From assembly GCF_030730945.1 (NCBI RefSeq), contig NZ_JAVAMS010000003.1, positions 186,001-250,000 of the forward strand: a stretch of DNA of 64,000 nt, in the 5' to 3' direction. Origin of the DNA: Aurantiacibacter poecillastricola (GTDB lineage Bacteria; Pseudomonadota; Alphaproteobacteria; Sphingomonadales; Sphingomonadaceae). This document shows positions 57,845-64,000 of this stretch, one piece after another (positions within the stretch are counted from its first letter, which is position 1; each line of letters begins with the position of its first letter). The translations under genes were made by a program, and so were the position numbers. Below the pieces are notes generated by a model. That model saw only the letters and a list, made by a program, of their open reading frames with translations. It was not told the origin of the DNA and did no database searches.

Positions 57845-58176
57845 TGGAAGCACCTTCTTCACGGCCCGAAATGCCGCCGCGACCCAGCGATGAGGATTGG
57901 ATTGCGATGTTTCGCCAAATTCGCAGAGCACGGCGAGACCCTTGGACCGGCTGGCTGATGCTCATCAAGGAACTTCGCGTGACGCACCAGTGCAGCATTC
58001 TTGAAGCCGAACGCATCGTTGTGTCGAATGCGCACATGCGGCGCTACGTGGAGCGGGCAATCAATGCCGGAAACCCAAGCCGCAAGCGCGCCCTTGCTCA
58101 TATTCGTTACAACGGTTCGGCCTCGTTGATCGTACGCGCTGACGATAGTTTCGATTTCAGCATTCCCCCGCCGTGA
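57844..58176 (+). CDS. hypothetical protein
   Basis: 110 residues. No signal peptide or membrane segment. The centre is basic and helical (FRQIRRARRDPWTGWLMLIKELRVTHQCSILEAERIVV, then RRYVERAINAGNPSRKRAL). The ATG overlaps the cobT stop and its own stop overlaps the DUF2939 GTG, so it is translated in this chain. Base usage is slightly less GC-rich at third positions than cobT. No family recognised. Confidence 0.6.
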   Translation: MEAPSSRPEMPPRPSDEDWIAMFRQIRRARRDPWTGWLMLIKELRVTHQCSILEAERIVVSNAHMRRYVERAINAGNPSRKRALAHIRYNGSASLIVRADDSFDFSIPPP

Positions 58177-58670
58177 AGAAGCTCGTCGCCCTCATCATGC
58201 TCGCCGGCATTGCCTTGGGCGGCTGGTATTTCGCGTCGCCGTGGCTGGCGATGAAGGGCCTGTCCGATGCAGCGCGGGCCGGCGACACTGCCGAGCTGGA
58301 AGAACGCGTCGATTTTCCGGCACTGCGCGCCTCGGTCAGCGACCAGATCAGCGAGGCCACCCGGCGGCGCGAGGGGCGCGGTGGCCTGCTCGATGAGCTG
58401 GGCGGAATACTGGCGGAACGCGTCGGGCGAGAGGTAACCGAAAGGGCACTGACGCCGCAGAATGTCGGCACGCTGATCGTGTCCGGCAGTTTTGCCGCCG
58501 GGATGCTGCCCGAACGCCTGCGCGGTCAACGGATCGAATGGGACGTGGAGCGCGAGGGCTTCGAGCACTTCCGTGCCGTGGGCACGTTCGAAGATGGCAC
58601 CGGCGGTCCGACGCTACTCTTCGCCCGTGATGGGCTGGGGTGGGACCTTACCGGGATCGAGCTGCCCTGA
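58173..58670 (+). CDS. DUF2939 protein, membrane-anchored
   Basis: 165 residues with GTG start overlapping the preceding stop. One N-terminal helix (VALIMLAGIALGGWYFA) precedes SPWLAMKGLSDAARAGDTAELEERVDFPALRASVSDQI, the DUF2939 signature; the family has no established function. It is the last gene before the second phased repeat array. Confidence 0.82.
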   Translation: MKKLVALIMLAGIALGGWYFASPWLAMKGLSDAARAGDTAELEERVDFPALRASVSDQISEATRRREGRGGLLDELGGILAERVGREVTERALTPQNVGTLIVSGSFAAGMLPERLRGQRIEWDVEREGFEHFRAVGTFEDGTGGPTLLFARDGLGWDLTGIELP

Positions 58671-58752
58671 GGGCGCTGTCCTACAGGCTCGGCAAGTTGG
58701 CAATCCGGGCGCATGATCGCCTTCGTTACATCATCACGACCCTGTCCGCCGC

Positions 58753-58909
58753 GTGACACTTCGCGACACGGAGTGACACTTTTGCCGTCTGCAGGTGACA
58801 CTCGTGCCGATCCGGGTGACACTTCGCGCGGCAAGGGTGACACTTTCACGCTCAAGGTGACACTTCTTCATGCGCAAGGTGACACTTCGTGCAGCCGACA
58901 GTGACACAA
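58753..58909 (+). repeat. 21-bp phased array of eight GTGACACTT repeats upstream of cysS
   Basis: Direct copies begin at 58753, 58773, 58795, 58816, 58837, 58857, 58879 and 58901, with steps of 20, 22, 21, 21, 20, 22 and 22 bp (mean 21.1). Six are exact GTGACACTT, one is GTGACACTC, and the last is GTGACACAA as in the folP array. The array starts 82 bp after the DUF2939 stop. Units are cleaner here than at 16302-16436. Confidence 0.9.
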
Positions 58910-58919
58910 TCACGTTTTT

Positions 58920-58948
58920 TGCCTCTGGAGTGTGTTCCATGTGTTCCA
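58920..58948 (+). promoter_or_regulatory. conserved cassette at the array end (TGCCTCTGGA + TGTTCCA direct repeat), cysS
   Basis: TGCCTCTGGA at 58920-58929 and TGTTCCATGTGTTCCA at 58933-58948 match the folP cassette exactly in both elements, with 3 nt between them in both. A further TGTTC follows at 58949. The cassette ends 54 bp before the cysS ATG. Confidence 0.65.
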
Positions 58949-59002
58949 TGTTCGCGCCAGCCGCTTGCGACGCGAGGCGGCGCGACCTATGCGAGCCGCG
59001 CA

Positions 59003-60454
59003 ATGGCTGACCTTCACCTCTTCAACTCGCTCACCCGCAAGCTGGAACGCTTCGAGCCCGTCCATCCCGGCGAGGCGCGGGTCTATACGTGCGGGCCGAC
59101 GGTCTACAATTACCCCCACATTGGCAACATGCGCGCCTATGTTTTCGCCGATGTGCTGGGCCGGACGCTGAGCTGGAAGGGCTACAAGCTCACCCATGTC
59201 ATCAACATCACCGATGTCGGCCACCTGACTGACGATGCCGACAGCGGCGAAGACAAGCTGGAAAAGGCCGCGGCCGGAACCGACAAGTCGATCTGGGACA
59301 TCGCCCGACACTATACCGAGGCCTACTGGGCCGACGTGAAGGCGCTGAACATCCGTCAGCCCGCGCACTGGTCCGTGGCGACGGACTATATCGAGCCGAT
59401 GCTGGAATTTGCGAAAAGCATCGCGGACAAGCATTGCTACGAACTGGAGAGTGGCCTCTACTTCGATGTCTCGACCGTGGAGGACTATGGAAGGCTGGCC
59501 CGCGCCGTCACCGAGGAAGGCGAGGGCAGGATCGAGGCGGTGGAAGGCAAGCGCAATGCTGCCGATTTCGCCATCTGGCGCAAAACTCCGCCCGGTGAAA
59601 AGCGGCAGATGGAATGGGACTCGCCGTGGGGCAGGGGCGCTCCGGGCTGGCACCTAGAATGCAGCGTGATGGGCGAGAAGCTACTGGGCTTTCCTTTTGA
59701 CATCCATACCGGCGGCATCGACCATCGCGAGATCCACCACCCCAACGAGATCGCGCAGAACCAGGCCTTCTGCGGCTGCGGGGGCTTGTCAGATGCGATG
59801 AACAGCGGCGCCAGGATCTGGATGCACAACAACTTCCTCGTCGAGCGCAGCGGCAAGATGAGCAAGTCGTCGGGCGAATTTCTGCGCCTGCAATTGCTGA
59901 TCGAAAAGGGCTACCACCCACTTGCCTACAGGATGATGTGCCTGCAAGCACACTACCGCAGCGAGCTGGAATTCAGCTGGCAGGGGCTGGGCGCGGCGCT
60001 GACGCGGCTGAAGCGCATGGTGATGCAGGCCGAACGGCTGAAGGAAGCAGAAGCGAGCATCCCCGACCATCCCAAGTTTGCCGCTTTGCTCGAAAAGTTC
60101 GACGCCGCGATGAGCGACGATCTCAACACCGCCATCGCGCTCACCGCCCTTGAGGAAGCGCTGGCGGTGAAGAAGGTGGATGCAGGCATCAAGCGCGCTG
60201 TGGTGGAGAGGATGGATAGCGTTCTCGGCCTCGGCCTCATGGACCTTGCCCGCCAGGATCTGCGCATCCGTCCGGAGAATGCCGAGATTACCGAAGGCGA
60301 AATCGAAGACGCACTCGCCCGCCGCAAGGAAGCGAGGGCGGCGAAGGACTTCGCTACCTCCGATGCCATCCGCGACGAGCTTTATGCAAAAGGCGTCGAA
60401 GTGATGGATGGCGATCCGCTAGGCTGGGAATGGTCGCTGGAGGAGCGAGGATGA
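59003..60454 (+). CDS. cysS: cysteinyl-tRNA synthetase
   Basis: 483 residues. It charges tRNA-Cys. Zinc-site and class I motifs are present: VYTCGPTVYNYPHIGNMRAY (PHIGN as HIGH), GAPGWHLECSVM, HTGGIDHREIHHPNEIAQ and RSGKMSKSSGEFLRL (KMSKS). ATG 59003 starts the conserved ADLHLFNSLTRKLE; longer in-frame sequence upstream reads through the repeat cassette and is not protein-like. Its stop overlaps the next gene by 4 nt. Confidence 0.96.
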   Translation: MADLHLFNSLTRKLERFEPVHPGEARVYTCGPTVYNYPHIGNMRAYVFADVLGRTLSWKGYKLTHVINITDVGHLTDDADSGEDKLEKAAAGTDKSIWDIARHYTEAYWADVKALNIRQPAHWSVATDYIEPMLEFAKSIADKHCYELESGLYFDVSTVEDYGRLARAVTEEGEGRIEAVEGKRNAADFAIWRKTPPGEKRQMEWDSPWGRGAPGWHLECSVMGEKLLGFPFDIHTGGIDHREIHHPNEIAQNQAFCGCGGLSDAMNSGARIWMHNNFLVERSGKMSKSSGEFLRLQLLIEKGYHPLAYRMMCLQAHYRSELEFSWQGLGAALTRLKRMVMQAERLKEAEASIPDHPKFAALLEKFDAAMSDDLNTAIALTALEEALAVKKVDAGIKRAVVERMDSVLGLGLMDLARQDLRIRPENAEITEGEIEDALARRKEARAAKDFATSDAIRDELYAKGVEVMDGDPLGWEWSLEERG

Positions 60455-61389
60455 TGCGCGCTGTCCTTCCTGGCTGGATGCGCAAGAGGATCGAGGCGCA
60501 ATTGCCCGACTGGATCGACGCTTCGTGGTGGAATGACGAAGCAGAGTTGATCGAGCAGGCGCCCGAAGCGCAGATCGGCTGGTTCGACCTGCACCGCAAG
60601 CCCCTCGCACTCGAAGCCATTGCCCTGGCTCGCGACCTGCAATGGCTTTCCAGTGCCTATGCAGGCGTTGACTGGATGCCGCTCGCAGACCTCCACGCCC
60701 GCGGCGTTGTACTAACTTGCGGTGCGGGCCTTGCGGCAAGCCAGGTGGCGGAGTTCGCGGTAATGTCCATGCTGGCTGCCACGCGCGGCTACCGCGAGAT
60801 CGTGCGCGCACAGGACCGGCATGAATGGCTCGGGCGGCCGCCCTCGATGCGTGAAATGGCGGGCAGCCGTGCGCTGATCCTCGGCTACGGATCGATCGGC
60901 AAGTCTATCGCCCGCATGCTCGGCGGCTTCGATGTCGAATGCGTGCCTGTGCGCAGTCAACCCGGTCCCGGCGTACTCGGTCCGAACGACTGGCGCGGGG
61001 AACTCGGCAGTTTCGACTGGGTAGTCCTCTCGTTACCGGCCACGCCCGAAACGACCGGCATGTTCGGCGAGGCGGAGTTTGCCGCGATGAAGGATGACGC
61101 ATGGCTCGTGAACTATGGCCGCGCCGAAGTCGTCGAGCAGGAAGCAATGGTCAGCGCTCTCGAAGCGGAGACAATCGGCGGTGCGCTTCTGGACCTCACC
61201 TTGCCCGAGCCCTTGCCGCCCGAACACCGGCTCTGGTCGCTGGAGAACGCGCATATCACCATGCATCTCTGCGGCATCCCGAACGCCGCCAGCCGCGCGA
61301 GGGCCGCGCAACGTTTCATCGACAATTGCGAGCGATTCCGCGCCGGGCAGCCGCTCGAGGCGCAGGTGGATCTTCTCCGAGGATATTGA
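60451..61389 (+). CDS. D-2-hydroxyacid dehydrogenase family protein
   Basis: 312 residues. NAD-binding LILGYGSIGKSIARML lies near residues 139-154, with flanking catalytic-domain halves: SSAYAGVDWMPL at the N-terminus and VVLSLPATPETTGMFGEAEF, LVNYGRAEVVEQEAMVSAL and LPPEHRLWSLENAHITMHLCG at the C-terminus. The final MHLCG replaces the usual TPHxAG, so the catalytic His is present but its context is altered. ATG 60451 follows GGAGGAGCGAGG and overlaps the cysS stop, so the pair is coupled. Substrate unknown. Confidence 0.88.
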   Translation: MMRAVLPGWMRKRIEAQLPDWIDASWWNDEAELIEQAPEAQIGWFDLHRKPLALEAIALARDLQWLSSAYAGVDWMPLADLHARGVVLTCGAGLAASQVAEFAVMSMLAATRGYREIVRAQDRHEWLGRPPSMREMAGSRALILGYGSIGKSIARMLGGFDVECVPVRSQPGPGVLGPNDWRGELGSFDWVVLSLPATPETTGMFGEAEFAAMKDDAWLVNYGRAEVVEQEAMVSALEAETIGGALLDLTLPEPLPPEHRLWSLENAHITMHLCGIPNAASRARAAQRFIDNCERFRAGQPLEAQVDLLRGY

Positions 61390-61464
61390 ACGCCGGGGAG
61401 CCGGCCCGGTCACGCTTCGCGAATCAAGGCATGACCGGAGCCGGTATCGGATGATTGGGGGAGC

Positions 61465-61821
61465 CTAGCCTTCTTCGAGCAGGAGTATCTCGCAGGTCAC
61501 CGACAGCCTTGCCGGACGAGCGATGCTCTGCACCTCGGTAATGGCCGCATCGGCGACAAGCTGGCCGCGGATGGCGAATTCGTGTTCGGGCAGGAAGGCA
61601 ATGAAGCACTCGCCGGACTCGACGGCTTCCTCGCCTTCGAACACCATCTGAACCCGGTGGCGCGCACCGGCGAAAGTGATGCTTGCCCAGCTCCGCTCGC
61701 TGTGCTGCGCGATACGCGCCCGGCCGTTGGCGAGGGCGAGCAGCGCTTCGGCCAGCAATTCCCGCGGCCCGCGCGAACTGCGTCGCTTCGACTTGGGAAC
61801 GGACACCGTATCAGTACGCAT
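61465..61821 (-). CDS. hypothetical protein
   Basis: 118 residues. Basic N-terminus (VPKSKRRSSRGPRELLAEALLALANGRARI), then a beta-rich half (SWASITFAGARHRVQMVFEG, CFIAFLPEHEFAIRGQLVADAAITEVQSI, RLSVTCEILLLEE). No known domain is recognised. Its start overlaps the stop of the small gene upstream by 11 nt (ATGCGTACTGA), so the two are co-translated. Confidence 0.72.
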   Translation of the reverse strand: MRTDTVSVPKSKRRSSRGPRELLAEALLALANGRARIAQHSERSWASITFAGARHRVQMVFEGEEAVESGECFIAFLPEHEFAIRGQLVADAAITEVQSIARPARLSVTCEILLLEEG

Positions 61822-61999
61822 TCGTCGCCTCCCGATATTCGTGCATAAAATGTTCCACTCGTTTTTCGGTAGCCGGTCGAGGCGTACGACCGTTACGCAG
61901 ATCGAGGACGAATCGGGGGTCTCGCGTGGCCAGCCTGCCGAACTTTGTCGGCGGCATGCGCGTGTGGCGGAGGAATACTTCAATCTTGCGGATGAGCAT
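61811..61999 (-). CDS. small conserved-type hypothetical protein (62 aa)
   Basis: MLIRKIEVFLRHTRMPPTKFGRLATRDPRFVLDLRNGRTPRPATEKRVEHFM: two helices with a TKFGRLATxDPxFVxDLRNGRxPRPxT core resembling a DNA-binding helix-turn-helix seen in short alphaproteobacterial proteins. An in-frame ATG at 62032 would add 11 residues. It overlaps the following hypothetical gene and is divergent from the S24 regulator across 144 bp. Confidence 0.75.
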   Translation of the reverse strand: MLIRKIEVFLRHTRMPPTKFGRLATRDPRFVLDLRNGRTPRPATEKRVEHFMHEYREATNAY

Positions 62000-62077
62000 G
62001 GTGCGAACCCTAGTTGCTTTTTCCCTAAACATTCGAGCTACTTGCGCGACTCGATAAGGCGGGTGTCGCGGGCGAAA

Positions 62078-62135
62078 TCCTACTTGTCTAGGAAAAATAC
62101 TTCGTGTAGGACTGCTGATGGTTAACCGTGTAGGA
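62078..62135. promoter_or_regulatory. repeated TCCTA/TAGGA half-sites before the S24 regulator
   Basis: TCCTA-N6-TAGGA (62078-62093) is followed by two direct GTGTAGGA copies at 62104 and 62128; the last overlaps the Shine-Dalgarno sequence AGGA at 62132-62135. More TCCTAC copies occur inside the gene near 62228 and 62349. This fits an autoregulated operator, but the binding protein is not shown. Confidence 0.5.
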
Positions 62136-62143
62136 AGAATTGT

Positions 62144-62779
62144 ATGAATTCGCGCGACAGACTGGCGGAACTGGCCAAGGCGCGAGGCATCAGCCTTGCA
62201 GCCCTTTCACGGATGCTTTCGCGGAATCCTACATATCTCCAGCAGTATATAACAAAGGGTAGCCCGAAGAAGCTGGAAGAAGAGGACCGTCGTGTCCTTG
62301 CCCAGTTCCTCGGGGTGGATGAGGAAGAACTGGGCGGACCCAAGGAAAAATCCTACAAAACGCTGCACAGGTCGAAGGAGTGGGTTGATGTTCCGCGCCT
62401 TGCCGTCGATGCCTCGGCAGGTCCGGGCGCCGCCAATGGCGAGGAGCAGGTATTCGACGCCTTCCGCTTTTCACGCCGCTGGCTTGCCGAACAGGGCCTC
62501 GACGGAGCCGAGCTCTCCGCCATCCGCGTGGTAGGCGATTCGATGGAACCGCTACTGCGAGAGGGCGACGAGGTCCTGGTTGACTGCCGCGAGCAGCCCT
62601 TTCGCGACGGAGTGCATGTCGTGCGGCTGGATGAAGTGCTGCTGGTCAAACGTGTCGCTTCCAAGGGGGGCGGGCGCTTCGCCTTGCTCAGCCAGAACCA
62701 GGCCTATCCTCCGATCGACGTGGACGGCGGGGATTTCGATATCATCGGCCGCGTAGTGTGGAAGAGCGGGCGGGTTTGA
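62144..62779 (+). CDS. LexA/CI-like S24 peptidase-domain transcriptional regulator
   Basis: 211 residues. N-terminal helix-turn-helix (RDRLAELAKARGISLAALSRMLSRNPTYLQQYITKGSPKKLEEED) and a C-terminal S24 domain with the nucleophile Ser in VVGDSMEPLLREGDEVLVD and the Lys in LLVKRVAS. Between them, near residue 90, SAGPG is a possible Ala-Gly self-cleavage site. It would repress its targets until DNA damage or another signal. No phage genes are adjacent. The ATG at 62144 lies 8 nt after AGGA. Confidence 0.9.
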   Translation: MNSRDRLAELAKARGISLAALSRMLSRNPTYLQQYITKGSPKKLEEEDRRVLAQFLGVDEEELGGPKEKSYKTLHRSKEWVDVPRLAVDASAGPGAANGEEQVFDAFRFSRRWLAEQGLDGAELSAIRVVGDSMEPLLREGDEVLVDCREQPFRDGVHVVRLDEVLLVKRVASKGGGRFALLSQNQAYPPIDVDGGDFDIIGRVVWKSGRV

Positions 62780-62970
62780 CGACCTGGTCGCGCTTGGCGA
62801 AATGGCGTTGGCTCTTGCCCACGAGATCGCCCAGCCGCTGGCCAACTACTTGCTCGGCAGCCGTATGCTTCTGGAGCGTGGGGACGCTCCGCTGGACCGG
62901 GTTTCGGATGCGTTTGGAGAGGCTTCGCAACAGGCCCTTCGTGCAGGTGAGCGGGCGCGTCTCCCGTGTC
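62778..62970 (+). pseudogene. remnant of a FixL-like histidine kinase (H-box only)
   Basis: In the frame of base 62802 the sequence reads DDLVALGEMALALAHEIAQPLANYLLGSRMLLERG...ASQQALRAGER. GEMA-x-ALAHEI-x-QPLAxxxNY is the phosphoacceptor (H-box) region of FixL/NtrB-type kinases. No PAS/sensor domain precedes it, because the S24 stop is at 62777-62779. No ATPase domain follows; the reading loses kinase character by 62970, before the MBL gene. Sequence after it is not protein-like. It seems to be a deletion remnant. Confidence 0.7.
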
Positions 62971-63051
62971 AGGCTTCATCCGCGAAGATCTGTTACCTTC
63001 ATCCCCTCGTCGCGCTTGCAACGCGCAGCTGCGGCCGCCACTTAGCAGGTC

Positions 63052-63717
63052 ATGCCACAAGAAGCCCCGATCCGCGCCGCCATCATTCCCGTCACCCCCT
63101 TCCAGCAGAATTGCTCACTTGTGTGGTGTTCGAAGACCATGCGCGGCGTGCTGGTCGACCCTGGTGGAGAGCTGGACAAGCTGAAGGACGCGGTTGCCCG
63201 CGCGGGTGTCACGCTGGAGAAGATCCTGCTCACCCACGGCCATGCCGATCATTGCGGACAGGCGGGCATGCTGGCGAAGGAACTCGATATCCCCATCGAG
63301 GGTCCGCATGAGGACGACCGGTTCTGGATCAGCCGTCTTGAGGACGACGCGCCGCGTTTCCAGATGACCTGCGAGGTGTTCGAACCCACCCGCTGGCTCA
63401 AGGACGGCGACACGGTCAGCTTCGGCGAAGTGACGATGGACGTGATCCATTGCCCCGGTCACACGCCGGGGCACGTGGTATTCATTCATCGTCCGACTAA
63501 ATTCGCCTTCGTAGGCGACGTGCTGTTCCAGGGCAGCATCGGGCGGACCGATTTCCCCATGGGCAACCACCAGGACTTGCTTGACGCGATCACGCAGAAG
63601 CTATGGCCGCTGGGGAACGATATCACCTTCGTGCCGGGGCATGGCCCCACCAGCACCTTCGGGCAGGAGCGGCAGAGCAACCCTTATGTATCCGACGCGG
63701 CGATGGCCCGCGGCTAG
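63052..63717 (+). CDS. MBL-fold metallo-hydrolase (YcbL/glyoxalase II-like)
   Basis: 221 residues. Zinc-binding motif LLTHGHADHCGQAG (HxHxDH), later HCPGHTPGHVVF, DVLFQGSIGRTDFPMG with bridging Asp and VPGHGPTS. N-terminal VTPFQQNCSLVWC is typical of YcbL-type hydrolases, which act on thioesters in the glyoxalase group. Function is inferred from family only. It is 3 bp after the decayed kinase region's last stop context and overlaps nothing. Confidence 0.93.
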   Translation: MPQEAPIRAAIIPVTPFQQNCSLVWCSKTMRGVLVDPGGELDKLKDAVARAGVTLEKILLTHGHADHCGQAGMLAKELDIPIEGPHEDDRFWISRLEDDAPRFQMTCEVFEPTRWLKDGDTVSFGEVTMDVIHCPGHTPGHVVFIHRPTKFAFVGDVLFQGSIGRTDFPMGNHQDLLDAITQKLWPLGNDITFVPGHGPTSTFGQERQSNPYVSDAAMARG

Positions 63718-63718
63718 G

Positions 63719-64000
63719 TCAGACCGCTCGGAACACCACGAGCAGCAGCCATACGATCCAGATGGCATAAGGTAGCAAGGTCGCCAGCATGCCGAACATG
63801 CGAGCAGGGCCAGGCGTGTCGGCATCCATCCCGAATGCATGGGAGGCGCGTCCGACGAGGAAGATGAGGGCCGTGAGGCCCAGCAGCCAGGGGCTTTGTT
63901 CGCTGTAATCGAGTGCGAGAATCATCAGCAGCGCGATCGGCGTGTATTCGGTGAAATTGGCCTGCGCGCGCATGCGGCGTTGCAGCACGATGTCTCCGCC
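63719..64000 (-). CDS. MAPEG-family membrane protein, 5' end outside window
   Basis: Ninety-three residues in the window. LQRRMRAQANFTEYTPIALLMILALDYS matches the conserved RxxRAxxNxxEYxPxALL of the MAPEG family (microsomal glutathione S-transferase and relatives), and GRASHAFG is its second signature. Four membrane helices are expected; the first is beyond base 64000. The reading frame is open to the window edge, so an internal GTG near 63988 is probably not the true start. Confidence 0.85.
   Translation of the reverse strand, partial: GGDIVLQRRMRAQANFTEYTPIALLMILALDYSEQSPWLLGLTALIFLVGRASHAFGMDADTPGPARMFGMLATLLPYAIWIVWLLLVVFRAV

Noticed and set aside
58753..58909. CRISPR array
   Set aside because: The repeat core is only about 9 bp and the spacers 11-13 bp, far too short, and no cas gene is present.
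62144..62779. Prophage suggested by the CI-like regulator
   Set aside because: No integrase, structural or replication phage gene lies within reach; flanking genes are ordinary chromosomal genes.

Overview
The window is a gene-dense, GC-rich alphaproteobacterial chromosome segment. Several features point to Sphingomonadales, most likely the Erythrobacteraceae: a CcrM-type GANTC methyltransferase, a three-gene proton-translocating transhydrogenase preceded by an aa3-oxidase subunit IV-like peptide, the DUF1285/NUDIX/tRNA nucleotidyltransferase operon, an ABA4-like membrane protein, a short ATP synthase epsilon subunit and a LOV-histidine kinase. I saw no rRNA, tRNA, insertion sequence, CRISPR array or prophage. 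The assignment rests on gene content and style, not on a marker gene.

Layout. 1-2.9 kb: end of an alpha/beta hydrolase, two tandem cysteine desulfurases and a [2Fe-2S] ferredoxin (Fe-S supply). 3-4.3 kb: an unusual methyltransferase/anti-sigma-like fusion. 4.4-9.5 kb: PfpI-like protein, parC, a secreted repeat protein and tRNA nucleotidyltransferase. 9.6-14.9 kb: NUDIX, DUF1285, acetyltransferase, sugar dehydrogenase, rnhB, SDR and sulfotransferase. 15-20 kb: ccrM behind a cluster of GANTC sites, folP behind a phased repeat array, a lipoprotein and an NtrC-like regulator with an altered sigma-54 loop. 20-27.3 kb: pntAA-pntAB-pntB, a racemase-like protein, dgt and a run of overlapping small-operon genes, then two entericidin-like lipoproteins. 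27.3-30.1 kb: EamA transporter and cpaF. 30.4-40.8 kb: a surface-polysaccharide region (flippase, glycosyltransferases, two PMT-like membrane glycosyltransferases, methyltransferase). 41-47.4 kb: the F1 ATP synthase operon with two lineage-specific insertions. 47.5-55.2 kb: membrane serine protease, Ada, FeS photolyase, LOV kinase and priA. 55.3-61.4 kb: DUF4197-like lipoprotein, cobT, small genes, a second phased repeat array, cysS and a hydroxyacid dehydrogenase. 61.4-64 kb: small hypotheticals, an S24-type repressor with repeated half-sites, a histidine-kinase remnant, an MBL hydrolase and part of a MAPEG protein.

The most unusual signal is a pair of matching non-coding arrays, 42 kb apart, one upstream of folP and one upstream of cysS. 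Each consists of seven or eight copies of GTGACACTT in the same orientation, spaced almost exactly 21 bp apart (two DNA turns). Each ends in a GTGACACAA copy followed by a conserved cassette (TGCCTCTGGA, then TGTTCCATGTGTTCCA) about 50 bp before the start codon. I know of no described element that fits. Other points worth attention are a ferredoxin with no canonical start codon that preserves its fold, the methyltransferase/anti-sigma fusion, and six GANTC sites in 142 bp in front of ccrM.
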